From Propionibacteriales bacterium (lineage in GTDB: Bacteria; Actinomycetota; Actinomycetes; Propionibacteriales; Nocardioidaceae), in the NCBI GenBank assembly GCA_026392465.1, contig JAPLCA010000029.1:124001-188000 (forward strand): DNA of 64,000 bases. The letters are read 5' to 3'. A model generated the notes under the pieces. That model worked only from the letters and a program-made list of their open reading frames with translations, had not been told where the DNA came from and ran no database searches. How positions within the stretch are numbered: the first letter of the stretch is position 1; each line of letters begins with the position of its first letter. This document shows positions 1 through 7,442 of this stretch, piece by piece. The position numbers and the translations under genes were made by a program.

Positions 1-962
1 CGCACCTGGACCGCGGTCGCGGCCCGGTCGCCACGGTGCTGGTCCAGCGCGGCACGCTGCGGGTCGGCGACTCGATCGTGGCCGGTCCGGCCTTCGGTCG
101 CGTGCGCGCCATGCTCGACGAGTACGGTGCCAACATCACCGAGGCGACGCCGTCGCGTCCCGCCCTGGTGCTCGGCCTCACGGCCGTGCCCGGTGCCGGC
201 GACAACTTCATGGTCGTCGACGACGACCGCATCGCCCGCCAGATCGCCGAGAAGCGCGAGGCCCGGGAGCGCAACGCCGCCCTGGCCAAGCGCACGGGTC
301 GCCGGACCCTCGAGGACTTCATGTCCTCGATGGAGAAGGGCGAGACCGACGAGCTGCTGCTCATCCTCAAGGGTGACGGCTCCGGCTCGGTCGAGGCGCT
401 GGAGGACTCGCTGGCCCAGATCGACGTGGGCGAGGAGGTCAACCTGCGGGTCATCGACCGTGGCGTGGGTGCGATCACCGAGACCGACGTCAACCTGGCG
501 GCGGCCTCCAACGCGGTCATCATCGGCTTCAACGTCCGCCCGCAGGGCAAGGCGACGGAGCTGGCCGACCGCGAGGGTGTCGAGATCAAGTACTACTCGG
601 TCATCTACCAGGCGATCGACGAGATCGAGGCGGCCCTCAAGGGCATGCTCAAGCCGGAGTTCGAGGAGCACCAGCTGGGCACGGCGCAGATCCGCGAGAT
701 CTTCCGCTCGTCCAAGATCGGCAACATCGCCGGCTGCATGGTCACGAGCGGCACGCTGCGGCGCAACGCCAAGGCGCGTCTGCTCCGCGACGGCTCGGTC
801 GTGGCCGACAACCTCGAGCTCGCGAGCCTGCGCCGCGAGAAGGACGACGTGTCCGAGGTCCGCGAGGGCTTCGAGTGCGGTCTCGTCCTCAAGGGGTACG
901 GCGACATCAAGATCGACGACGTCGTGGAGATGTTCGAGCTGCGCGAGAAGCCGCGTAGCTGA
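1..962 (+). CDS. infB: Translation initiation factor IF-2, C-terminal part (5' truncated by window)
   Basis: IF-2 is the GTPase that places initiator tRNA on the 30S subunit and promotes 50S joining. Only about the last 319 codons are here; the reading frame is open from base 3 and the GTP-binding domain lies upstream of the window. Visible are the end of domain II, the linker helix (EKREARERN region), domain III with the family sequence [13 protein letters not shown], and the C-terminal beta-barrel ([20 protein letters not shown]) that binds fMet-tRNA. Stop TGA at 960-962. It is followed by a strong hairpin and then rbfA, the usual infB-rbfA-truB order, so it is part of a translation/ribosome-maturation operon. 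Codon use is strongly biased to C/G-ending codons, as expected for a highly expressed gene. Confidence 0.97.
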   Translation, partial: HLDRGRGPVATVLVQRGTLRVGDSIVAGPAFGRVRAMLDEYGANITEATPSRPALVLGLTAVPGAGDNFMVVDDDRIARQIAEKREARERNAALAKRTGRRTLEDFMSSMEKGETDELLLILKGDGSGSVEALEDSLAQIDVGEEVNLRVIDRGVGAITETDVNLAAASNAVIIGFNVRPQGKATELADREGVEIKYYSVIYQAIDEIEAALKGMLKPEFEEHQLGTAQIREIFRSSKIGNIAGCMVTSGTLRRNAKARLLRDGSVVADNLELASLRREKDDVSEVREGFECGLVLKGYGDIKIDDVVEMFELREKPRS

Positions 963-971
963 GTCAGCGGT

Positions 972-1009
972 CCGCCACGGGCCCGGGAGTGATCCTGGGC
1001 CCGTGGCGG
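972..1009. terminator. Strong inverted repeat between infB and rbfA
   Basis: Perfect 13-bp arms CCGCCACGGGCCC (972-984) and GGGCCCGTGGCGG (997-1009) around a 12-nt loop. There is no T tract, which is common for actinobacterial terminators. It sits 10 bp after the infB stop and 19 bp before rbfA, so it may attenuate read-through or protect the infB 3' end. Confidence 0.6.
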
Positions 1010-1028
1010 CGACCCAGCAGGAGGAACC

Positions 1029-1487
1029 ATGGCCGGACAGCGCACCCAGCAGCTCGCCGACCGCATCAAGGTGATCATCGCCCAGATGCTCGAGCGGCGC
1101 GTCAAGGACCCACGGCTCGGCTTCGTCACGATCACCGACGTGCGGCTCACGGGCGACCACCAGAACGCCTCGGTGTTCTACACCGTCATGGGCGACGAGC
1201 GCGCCGCCGCCGACACCGCTGCCGCCCTGCGCAGCGCCACCGGCCTGCTGCGCAGCGAGGTCGGCAAGCAGCTCGGCACCCGCCACACGCCGACCCTCGA
1301 GTTCTTCCTCGACGCGGTGCCGGAGACGGCGCGGCAGATCGAGGACCTGCTCGCGAAGGCGCGCGAGATCGACGAGCGCGTGGCGGCCGCGTCGGCCGGC
1401 GCGGAGTACGCGGGCGACCCGGACCCCTACAAGCAGCCCCGTGCCGACGAGGACGACGACGTCGACGAGGACGACCCCCGCGCATGA
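1029..1487 (+). CDS. rbfA: Ribosome-binding factor A
   Basis: RbfA binds the 30S subunit near helix 1 of 16S rRNA and is needed for late 30S maturation and cold adaptation. The 152-residue product has the KH-type fold signature: [34 protein letters not shown] at the N-terminus (written here as one family landmark in two parts: residues 5-20 and 21-38), the ASVFYTV strand and the [15 protein letters not shown] segment. It is longer than the usual 120-135 residues because of an acidic tail (about residues 128-152, rich in Asp/Glu), typical of actinobacterial versions. ATG at 1029 is preceded by a good Shine-Dalgarno, CAGGAGGA. The stop overlaps the truB start (ATGA), so the two are translationally coupled. 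Confidence 0.96.
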   Translation: MAGQRTQQLADRIKVIIAQMLERRVKDPRLGFVTITDVRLTGDHQNASVFYTVMGDERAAADTAAALRSATGLLRSEVGKQLGTRHTPTLEFFLDAVPETARQIEDLLAKAREIDERVAAASAGAEYAGDPDPYKQPRADEDDDVDEDDPRA

Positions 1488-2374
1488 GCGAGACCCCCGT
1501 CGGGCTGGTCGTCGTGGACAAGCCCGCCGGGTGGACGTCGCACGACGTCGTCGCCCGCACCCGTCGGCTGGCCGGCACGCGCAAGGTCGGTCACGCGGGC
1601 ACGCTCGACCCGATGGCGACCGGTGTGCTGCTCCTCGGGGTCGGGCGGGCGACCCGTCTCCTCGGCCACCTGCAGCTGGCCGACAAGGAGTACCTGGCCA
1701 CGATGCGGCTGGGCCAGACCACGGTCACGGACGACGCGGAGGGCGACCTCCTGGAGCGCCACGACGCCTCGGACGTGACGGACGATGCCGTGCGCGCCGC
1801 GGTGCTCCCGCTCACGGGAGCCATCGAGCAGGTGCCGACGGCGGTGTCGGCGATCAAGGTCGACGGGAAGCGCTCGTACGCCCGGGTCCGGGCCGGCGAG
1901 GACGTGCAGCTCCCGGCCCGACCGGTCACCGTGTCGACGTTCGAGGTCTCCGACGTCCGGCACCGGCAGGTCGACGGCCTGGGGGTCGTCGACGTCGACG
2001 CCCGCGTGGTGTGCAGCAGCGGGACCTACGTGCGGGCCCTGGCGCGCGACCTCGGCGCGGCCCTGGGCGTCGGCGGGCACCTCACGATGCTGCGCCGCAC
2101 CCGTGTCGGCGGGTTCGGCCTCGACGTCGCCCGCACGCTCGAGGAGCTCGAGCGCTCCTGGCAGCACGTCGCGCTCGACGACGCAGCCCGCGCGGCGTTC
2201 CCCACGCTCGACCTCGACGAGGCCGCAGCCGATGCGGTGCGCTTCGGTCGGGCCCTCCCGGACGTCGAGCTCGGTCCTCCTGGTCCCGTGGCCCTCTTCG
2301 CGCCCGACGGCACCTTCCTGGCGCTCTACGAGCAGCGCGACGGGTCCGCCCGCCCCGTCGCGGTCTTCGTCTGA
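1484..2374 (+). CDS. truB: tRNA pseudouridine(55) synthase
   Basis: TruB converts U55 of elongator tRNAs to pseudouridine in the T-loop. The start is ATG 1484, overlapping the rbfA stop by four bases; this gives 296 residues, normal for the family. The N-terminus has the TruB landmark [14 protein letters not shown] (10-23) and the catalytic motif [13 protein letters not shown] with the nucleophile Asp42. Further family segments are the [10 protein letters not shown] region, the [17 protein letters not shown] thumb region, and the [15 protein letters not shown] segment. A C-terminal PUA-like extension of about 60 residues is present. The gene belongs to the infB-rbfA-truB group; ribF, its usual next neighbour, lies 5 kb away because a phospholipase D gene and the two-component region are inserted between them. 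Confidence 0.97.
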   Translation: MSETPVGLVVVDKPAGWTSHDVVARTRRLAGTRKVGHAGTLDPMATGVLLLGVGRATRLLGHLQLADKEYLATMRLGQTTVTDDAEGDLLERHDASDVTDDAVRAAVLPLTGAIEQVPTAVSAIKVDGKRSYARVRAGEDVQLPARPVTVSTFEVSDVRHRQVDGLGVVDVDARVVCSSGTYVRALARDLGAALGVGGHLTMLRRTRVGGFGLDVARTLEELERSWQHVALDDAARAAFPTLDLDEAAADAVRFGRALPDVELGPPGPVALFAPDGTFLALYEQRDGSARPVAVFV

Positions 2375-2403
2375 CGACGACCGGGGACCGCGTCGTCGTG
2401 CCC

Positions 2404-2409
2404 TAGGGT
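2404..2409 (+). promoter_or_regulatory. Extended -10-like box for the phospholipase D gene (leaderless)
   Basis: TAGGGT ends 6 nt before the GTG start at 2416 and no Shine-Dalgarno is present, so the mRNA would begin at or very near the start codon. No clear -35 was seen. Confidence 0.5.
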
Positions 2410-2415
2410 GACGAC

Positions 2416-3648
2416 GTGGCCCGACTCTCGACCGAACGCCTGATCTGGCGTCCCCTGCAGACCTGGTTCCTCTCCGTCGTCGGCATCGTCGCGGGTCTCA
2501 TGGTCACGACCAAGGTCCGCAAGATCCTGCGTGGCTCCAGCGAGACGAGCTTCCCGACCGTGCCGCCGCGGACGGTCCCCGTCGGCAGCGAGAACAGCGC
2601 CACCACGTACACGTACGGCGAGGACCTCTACGACGACATGCTGTCGGCCATCCGCGGCGCCACGACCCGGATCCTCTTCGAGACCTTCATCCTCAAGGGC
2701 GACGAGGTGGGTGAGGCGTTCAAGCGCGAGCTCGTCGCGGCCGCCGACCGTGGGGTCGACGTGCGGGTGATCTACGACGGGTTCGCGAACCTCGTCGTCC
2801 CGCGCTCGTTCCTGACGTTCCCCCCGAGCGTGCACGTGCTGCGCTACCCGGTGCTGAAGACCGGGCTGCAGCCCTTCAACCCTCGACGGTGGGGTCGCGA
2901 CCACCGCAAGATCCTCGTCGTCGACGACACGGTCGGCTTCGTCGGCGGGTACAACGTCGGCTCGCTGTACGCCACGCAGTGGCGCGACACGCACCTGCGG
3001 GTCGAGGGGTCGGCGGTCTGGGACCTCGACAACGCCTTCATCGACTTCTGGAACGACCTGCACCCGGTGCCGATCGAGCCGCTGGGGGAGGCCAGCTGGG
3101 AGCCGAGCGTGCGCGCCCACCGCAACGTGCCCCGCCAGCTCGTGTTCCCGATCCGCGGCATGTACCTCGAGGCGATCGACCGCGCCCGGCACCACATCCA
3201 CATCACCGCCGCCTACTTCATCCCCGACCACGACATCCTGCAGGCCCTCAAGGACGCCCGGTCGCGCGGCGTGGAGGTGACAATCATCGTCCCCGAGGTC
3301 AGCAACCACGTCGTCGCCGACTGGCTGTCGCGGGGGTTCTACGGCGAGCTGCTGCGCCACGGCGTGCGGATCCAGCTCTACCAGGACGCGATGGTGCACG
3401 CGAAGACCGCGACGATCGACGGGCAGTGGTCGACCGTGGGCACCGCCAACATCGACCGGCTGAGCCTCACCGGCAACTACGAGATCAACCTCGAGGTCGT
3501 CGACCCCGCGCTCGCCGCCCACCTCGAGACCGTGTTCGAGACGGACCTCGCGAACTGTCGCGAGCTGACGCTCGAGCACTGGCAGTCGCGGCCCATCGTG
3601 GCGCGCGCCTGCGAGCTGCTGCTGACACCGCTGCGCCCGCTGCTCTGA
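2416..3648 (+). CDS. Phospholipase D-family protein, probable cardiolipin synthase
   Basis: A 410-residue membrane enzyme with two PLD active-site motifs: H163-x-K165-x4-D170 followed by GFVGGYNVGS, and H328-x-K330-x4-D335 followed by GTANID. An N-terminal hydrophobic segment (about 17-32, TWFLSVVGIVAGLMV) anchors it. This two-HKD architecture is that of bacterial cardiolipin synthases (ClsA/ClsB type), which condense two phosphatidylglycerols, or phosphatidylglycerol and another donor. Many actinobacteria also carry a CDP-alcohol-type cardiolipin synthase, so the substrate here is inferred. The GTG start at 2416 is chosen because a TAGGGT box lies 6 nt upstream, a leaderless pattern repeated at many genes in the window. 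It stands alone: 41 bp after truB, and followed by the operator of the next operon. Confidence 0.85.
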   Translation: MARLSTERLIWRPLQTWFLSVVGIVAGLMVTTKVRKILRGSSETSFPTVPPRTVPVGSENSATTYTYGEDLYDDMLSAIRGATTRILFETFILKGDEVGEAFKRELVAAADRGVDVRVIYDGFANLVVPRSFLTFPPSVHVLRYPVLKTGLQPFNPRRWGRDHRKILVVDDTVGFVGGYNVGSLYATQWRDTHLRVEGSAVWDLDNAFIDFWNDLHPVPIEPLGEASWEPSVRAHRNVPRQLVFPIRGMYLEAIDRARHHIHITAAYFIPDHDILQALKDARSRGVEVTIIVPEVSNHVVADWLSRGFYGELLRHGVRIQLYQDAMVHAKTATIDGQWSTVGTANIDRLSLTGNYEINLEVVDPALAAHLETVFETDLANCRELTLEHWQSRPIVARACELLLTPLRPLL

Positions 3649-3652
3649 GGTG

Positions 3653-3691
3653 GATGAGAGGCCTCTCATCGACGTCTCACGGCAGGCTCAC
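3653..3691 (+). promoter_or_regulatory. Palindrome plus 11-bp direct repeats: operator-like element upstream of 3738
   Basis: A perfect 18-bp palindrome, GATGAGAGGCCTCTCATC, occupies 3653-3670. Its right half begins a set of direct repeats at exactly 11-bp spacing: TCTCAT (3664), TCTCAC (3675) and GCTCAC (3686). Direct repeats phased at 11 bp are the hallmark of OmpR/PhoB-class regulators. The same element, in the same orientation relative to its gene, lies upstream of the poly-Asp protein/sensor kinase/regulator operon (7381-7408). The element starts right after the phospholipase stop and ends 46 bp before the ATG at 3738. Confidence 0.7.
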
Positions 3692-3737
3692 GACCCGCGA
3701 CCAACCTGGGGTCATCGCATCGACCTCAGGAGGACCC

Positions 3738-4124
3738 ATGAAGACCACCGCCCGTACCGCCATCGCCGCCGTCGCCGGCACCCTCGCGCTCGGCACCGCC
3801 GGCTTCGCGCTCTCCAGCGCCCACGCCGACGGCGACCGCGACCCGGTGCTCAAGCGCGACGACTCGACCACGTCGTGGGTCGTCACCGCCGACGACACCG
3901 ACGACGATGACGACCGCGACGACGACCTGAGCACGAACGTCACCCGTCAGACGGCCAACACCGCGAACACGGCCCAGACCCGCAACACGGCCCAGACCCG
4001 CAATACGGCACCGACCGCCAACACGGCCAAGACCGTCCAGTCGGCGTCGACGAAGAACACCGCGAAGACCGTCCAGTCCGCGCCGACGAAGAACACGGCT
4101 CCGACGAGCGGCACCGACCGCTGA
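3738..4124 (+). CDS. Exported low-complexity protein: Asp-rich segment followed by 21 Thr/Ser-x-x triplets
   Basis: I do not recognise a family. The 128-residue product has a clear Sec signal peptide (residues 1-30, hydrophobic core AIAAVAGTLALGTAGFAL, likely cleavage after AHA). An acidic stretch (31-63) contains the tract DDTDDDDDRDDD. Residues 66-128 are then an unbroken series of 21 tripeptides, each beginning with Thr or (twice) Ser: TNV, TRQ, TAN, TAN, TAQ, TRN and so on to TDR at the very end. This half is basic (Arg/Lys) and lacks hydrophobic residues, so the mature protein is strongly bipolar in charge. ATG 3738 has an AGGAGGA ribosome-binding site. The stop TGA shares its A with the ATG of the kinase-like gene, so both are co-translated. 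Function unknown; a cation- or wall-binding role is a guess. Confidence 0.85.
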   Translation: MKTTARTAIAAVAGTLALGTAGFALSSAHADGDRDPVLKRDDSTTSWVVTADDTDDDDDRDDDLSTNVTRQTANTANTAQTRNTAQTRNTAPTANTAKTVQSASTKNTAKTVQSAPTKNTAPTSGTDR

Positions 4125-4978
4125 TGTCCGACGACGCGTGGGGCCTGGCCGGGGGCGACGAGATCGCCCCCGGCCTGACGGCCGTCAAGGACCTGGGCGG
4201 CGGCACCGTCTACGAGGCATGGCTGGCCTTCGACGAGCGGCTGCACGCTCCGGTGGTCGTCAAGGTGCTCCGCCCGGGGCACGTCGACGACCCGGTCTCG
4301 CGGGCCGGCTTCGACCGCGAGGTGGCACTGCTCGCACGGCTGGCGCACCCGGGACTCACCCGGGTCTTCTCCTACGACGACGAGTCAGCGCGGCCGTACT
4401 TCGTGCTCGAGCACGTCGACGGCCCCAACCTGTCGCGGCTGATCTCCCGGCACGGTGCCGTGCCGGAGCACCAGCTGCTCCCGCTGGCCCTCGAGCTCGC
4501 GTCGGTCCTGCACTACCTGCACGGCGAGGGGGTCGTGCACCTCGACGTCAAGCCGAGCAACATCATCATGGGCGCGCCCGCCCAGCTCATCGACCTCTCC
4601 GTCGCGCTCGACGTCGACGCGGCCGCCGCCCTCGACCACGCGGTCGGCAGCGACGAGTACATGGCACCCGAGCAGTGCGCGCCGGGGGAGCGCGGTCCGG
4701 TCGGCCCGGCCGCCGACGTGTGGGGCCTCGGTGCCACCCTGTTTCGCGCCGCCGCGGGGTTCCGCGCGTTCGACCGCGAGCCGCGCTGGGCGCAGCTGGA
4801 CGACGGGCCGAAGCCGCTCCCCGGCTTCGTCCACCGGGGTGCTGCCGATCTCATCGGGCGCTGCCTCGACCCCGACCCGGCGGCCCGTCCCACGCCACGC
4901 GACATCGCGGTCGAGCTCGAGCCGATGATCGCCGGCCTGCCGTCCGCCCGTCTCTCGGGGTTCACGCTGCGGCGTTGA
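4124..4978 (+). CDS. Serine/threonine protein kinase-like protein with altered DFG motif
   Basis: A 284-residue soluble Hanks-type kinase domain without a transmembrane helix or extracellular sensor, unlike most PknB-type actinobacterial kinases. Visible landmarks: a short glycine-rich loop LGGGTVYEA (24-32), Lys47 in VVVKVL, Glu66 in the alphaC helix, the catalytic loop HLDVKPSN (139-146, with Asp141, Lys143, Asn146), and GSDEYMAPEQ (175-184) at the APE position. The metal-binding DFG is DLS (157-159), so Phe-Gly is replaced. The N-lobe is short. The essential Lys, catalytic Asp and DFG Asp remain, so activity is possible but not certain. It is translationally coupled to the exported repeat protein (TGATG) and converges on the response regulator gene, whose 3' end is 7 bp away. 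A link to that signalling system is inferred from the shared operator. Confidence 0.85.
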   Translation: MSDDAWGLAGGDEIAPGLTAVKDLGGGTVYEAWLAFDERLHAPVVVKVLRPGHVDDPVSRAGFDREVALLARLAHPGLTRVFSYDDESARPYFVLEHVDGPNLSRLISRHGAVPEHQLLPLALELASVLHYLHGEGVVHLDVKPSNIIMGAPAQLIDLSVALDVDAAAALDHAVGSDEYMAPEQCAPGERGPVGPAADVWGLGATLFRAAAGFRAFDREPRWAQLDDGPKPLPGFVHRGAADLIGRCLDPDPAARPTPRDIAVELEPMIAGLPSARLSGFTLRR

Positions 4979-4985
4979 CCTCGCG

Positions 4986-5648
4986 TCAGTCCACCCGGTA
5001 CCCGAGCCCCCGCACCGTGGTGACGAGCCCGGCGCCGAGCTTCCTGCGCAGGTACCCGACGTACACGTCCACGACGTTGGAGCCGGGGTCGAAGTCGTAG
5101 CCCCACACGTGGGAGAGCAGCTGCTCGCGTGACAGCACCTGCCCGCGGTGCGACATCAGCACCTCGGCGAGCGACAGCTCTCGGGCCGACAGCTCGACCT
5201 CCCGATCCGCGACGTACGCGCGACGTCGCCGCAGGTCGAGGCGGACGTCACCCGCGACCAGCTCGTCGTCGGGCGGCGCGGAGGCGGGCGTGCGCAGACG
5301 CAGGCGGACACGCGCGAGCAGCTCGGCGAAGCGGAAGGGCTTGCTCATGTAGTCGGCCGCCCCACCCTCGAGCGCCTGGACCGTGTCGGTCACCGAGTCG
5401 CGCGCCGTCAGCACGATCACCGGCAGCTCGGGCCGGTCCGCCTGCACCCGCTCGAGGATGGTGAAGCCGTCGAGCCCGGGCAGGCCGATGTCGAGCACCA
5501 TCAGGTCGAACGGACCGGTCAGCGCGTAGTCGAGGCCGCTCACGCCGTCGGCGACGACGGTCGGCGTGAAGCCCTCGGCCTTCAGGCCCTTCGCGACGAA
5601 CGACGCGATCCGCTGCTCGTCCTCGACCACGAGAATCCGGTTCACCAC
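4986..5648 (-). CDS. OmpR/PhoB-family response regulator
   Basis: 220 residues. The receiver domain (1-118) has the acidic pair E9/D10, the phosphoacceptor Asp53 in VLDIGLPGLDG, the switch Thr in VIVLTARDS and the conserved Lys in SKPF. The C-terminal winged-helix DNA-binding domain (about 127-220) contains LSREQLLSHVWGYDFDPGSN and ends YLRRKLGAGLVTTVRGLGYRVD-like, the standard OmpR winged-helix end. The GTG start at 5648 overlaps the end of the sensor kinase gene by 7 bp, so the pair is translationally coupled. It is the last gene of the minus-strand operon poly-Asp protein - kinase - regulator. Regulators of this class bind 11-bp-phased direct repeats, which are present at both outer promoters of this block; autoregulation and control of the opposite operon are therefore likely. 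Confidence 0.95.
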   Translation of the reverse strand: MVNRILVVEDEQRIASFVAKGLKAEGFTPTVVADGVSGLDYALTGPFDLMVLDIGLPGLDGFTILERVQADRPELPVIVLTARDSVTDTVQALEGGAADYMSKPFRFAELLARVRLRLRTPASAPPDDELVAGDVRLDLRRRRAYVADREVELSARELSLAEVLMSHRGQVLSREQLLSHVWGYDFDPGSNVVDVYVGYLRRKLGAGLVTTVRGLGYRVD

Positions 5649-7063
5649 AGTCCTCCTGTCGGGATCACGAGCCGGAACGTCGCGCCCGACGTCGCCCCGG
5701 GCGGGTCGAGCACGACGCGACCCTCGTGCGCCTCCATGATCGCCGAGACGATCGACAAGCCCAGCCCGAAGCCCGCCTGCTCGCCGTCGCCCTGGGCGAA
5801 GCGCTCGAAGATCGTCTCACGCAGCGCCGACGGTACCCCGGCTCCCGTGTCGCGCACCCACAGCTCGACGTTCCCGTCGTGCACGCGCGACCCGACGCCG
5901 ACCTCCGCTCCGGGCTCCGTGTGCCGGACGGCGTTGTCGGCCAGCTGGAGCAGCGCCTGCGTCAGTCGCTGCGGGTCGACCTCGACGTGGGTGCGAGCCA
6001 CCGCGTCGAGCACCCAGGCCCGGTCGGCCAGCCCTCGCGCACGCTCCAGGGCGCCGAGCGTGAGCGCCTCGACGTCGGTGCGCTCCGGGCGCACGAAGTC
6101 CGGACGCTCCGCCTTCGCGAGCAGGAGGAGGTCGTGGACGAGCCGGGTCATCCGGTCGATCTCGTCGAGCAGGAGCGTGCGCGTCGTGCGGACGTCGTCG
6201 GGGTCGGAGGGGTCGAGCACCTCCAGGTGGCCCTGCAGCACGGTGAGGGGCGTGCGCAGCTCGTGCGCCGCGTCGTCGAGCAGGCGACGTTGGCTCGCGA
6301 ACGCCTCCTCGAGCCGGTCGAGCATGTCGTTGAAGGTGCGCTGCAGCTCGGTGAGGTCGTCGTTCCCGGTCACCTCCAGGCGACCGCCGAGGTCGCCCTC
6401 GCTGATCCCCTGGGCGGTCTCGCGCAGACGGCGTACGGGGGAGAGCAGACGCCCGGCCAGCCACGACGCCACGGCGGAGATGAGGATGACGGAGAGCGCG
6501 CTGAGCAGCGCGTAGGTGACCATCAGCTCACGCAGCTGCGCGCGCGACCCGTCGACGTCGTGGGTCACGACGAACGCGGCCCGCCGGTCGCCCTGCTGGA
6601 CCGGCTGCACCGCCACCCGGAAGGTCCGGCCGGCGACCTGGAGGTCCGCGACGCCGCCGCGGCGCACCAGGCGGTCGACCAGCGCAGGGAAACGGGGCGA
6701 CGTGCGCAGCACCCGCTGGCCCTCGCCGACGAACGTCGGGGTGCCGGACACGGGGAAGTGCCACAGGTTCTCGTCGGTGTCGGGCACGTTGCGCGAGAGG
6801 AAGAACGCGATCAGCCGGTCGGGGCTGGTGAAGGGCCGGCCCGTCTCGGGGTCGACGCCCTCCGCCTGGAGGCGACGCAGCTCCCCGACCTCCTGACCGA
6901 GGCTCGCGTCGATCACCCGGTCGATGCGCTGGGACTCCAGCACGAACAGCGTGGCCCCGACCGCGACGAGCGCCGCCGCCGTCAGCAGGGCGACGGCGGC
7001 GGTCAGACGCTGGCGGACGGAGAAGCGCGCCGGTCCGCTCCCGCGCGGTTCAGTCGTCGTCAT
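5642..7063 (-). CDS. Two-component sensor histidine kinase
   Basis: 473 residues from the chosen ATG at 7063. Transmembrane helix 1 is about 18-43, followed by an extracytoplasmic sensor region of about 135 residues (44-180), transmembrane helix 2 (181-204), a HAMP linker (205-257), then the dimerisation domain with the phosphorylated His267 in DAAHELRTPLTVLQGHLEVL, and an ATPase domain with N box (LADNAVRHT), G1 (VRDTGAGV) and G2 (GFGLGLSIV). Topology is that of membrane-bound EnvZ/MprB-type kinases. The frame stays open upstream of 7063, but only through the Asp-coding tract of the preceding gene, giving an unlikely poly-Thr extension, so ATG 7063 is preferred; its ribosome-binding region lies inside the Asp tract. 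The ligand is unknown; the acidic membrane protein encoded just upstream is a candidate partner (inference). Confidence 0.93.
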   Translation of the reverse strand: MTTTEPRGSGPARFSVRQRLTAAVALLTAAALVAVGATLFVLESQRIDRVIDASLGQEVGELRRLQAEGVDPETGRPFTSPDRLIAFFLSRNVPDTDENLWHFPVSGTPTFVGEGQRVLRTSPRFPALVDRLVRRGGVADLQVAGRTFRVAVQPVQQGDRRAAFVVTHDVDGSRAQLRELMVTYALLSALSVILISAVASWLAGRLLSPVRRLRETAQGISEGDLGGRLEVTGNDDLTELQRTFNDMLDRLEEAFASQRRLLDDAAHELRTPLTVLQGHLEVLDPSDPDDVRTTRTLLLDEIDRMTRLVHDLLLLAKAERPDFVRPERTDVEALTLGALERARGLADRAWVLDAVARTHVEVDPQRLTQALLQLADNAVRHTEPGAEVGVGSRVHDGNVELWVRDTGAGVPSALRETIFERFAQGDGEQAGFGLGLSIVSAIMEAHEGRVVLDPPGATSGATFRLVIPTGGLW

Positions 7064-7346
7064 CGTCGTCGCGGTCGTCGTCTCGGTCGTCGATGGGCCG
7101 CGGCGTCTGCGGGACGCGCTCGTAGTCGTCGTCATCGTCATCGTCGTCATCGTCGTCGCGGTCGTCCGTCGGCGTGGGCGCCGGCGAGACCGTCGGTCGC
7201 GGCGTCTCGGTGGACGTCGGCACGGTCACGGGCGAGTAGTCGACCCGCGGCGCGTCCTCCTGGGCCACCACCCGCGCCACGACGACGCCGAGCAGCACGA
7301 GGCCGACGCCCACGACGAGCGGCACGAGGAAGCGGGTTCGCGTCAT
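7050..7346 (-). CDS. Small membrane-anchored protein with poly-Asp tail
   Basis: A 98-residue protein of no family I recognise. Residues 6-28 form one hydrophobic helix (FLVPLVVGVGLVLLGVVVA core) with Arg residues on the N-terminal side, giving an N-in/C-out anchor. A Thr/Pro-rich linker (about 39-60) leads to two Asp tracts, one of 11 consecutive Asp near residues 64-74 and a last one ending the protein with six Asp, separated by YERVPQTPRP. Such tracts bind divalent cations or basic partners in other proteins; for this one it is inference. ATG 7346 is chosen because it directly precedes the transmembrane segment. The stop lies 14 bp inside the sensor kinase gene, and the regulator follows, so this is the first gene of a three-gene operon. 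The repeated GAC/GAT codons form a DNA microsatellite that could vary in length between strains. Confidence 0.8.
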   Translation of the reverse strand: MTRTRFLVPLVVGVGLVLLGVVVARVVAQEDAPRVDYSPVTVPTSTETPRPTVSPAPTPTDDRDDDDDDDDDDDYERVPQTPRPIDDRDDDRDDDDDD

Positions 7347-7380
7347 GGCGACACTGTGCCGCACGCTCGCGCACGCCACG

Positions 7381-7408
7381 ATGAGACGTCGATGAGAGTC
7401 CTCTCATC
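7381..7408 (-). promoter_or_regulatory. Operator-like element upstream of the poly-Asp/sensor kinase/regulator operon
   Basis: Read on the minus strand this is GATGAGAG-GA-CTCTCATC (7408-7391) continued by GACGTCTCAT (7390-7381). The direct repeats TCTCATCGACG and TCTCATCGTGG are 11 bp apart. Twenty-six of the first 27 bases match the element at 3653-3679 in the same orientation to its gene. It lies 35 bp before the ATG at 7346 and also inside the divergent ribF upstream region. Confidence 0.7.
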
Positions 7409-7442
7409 CGACGTTCCCGAGCGGGTGTGGCACAGTTCAGGG

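Noticed and set aside
7064..7150. N-terminal extension of the sensor kinase (poly-Thr/Arg)
   Set aside because: It is the out-of-phase reading of the Asp-coding tract of the preceding gene; ATG 7063 gives a normal kinase.
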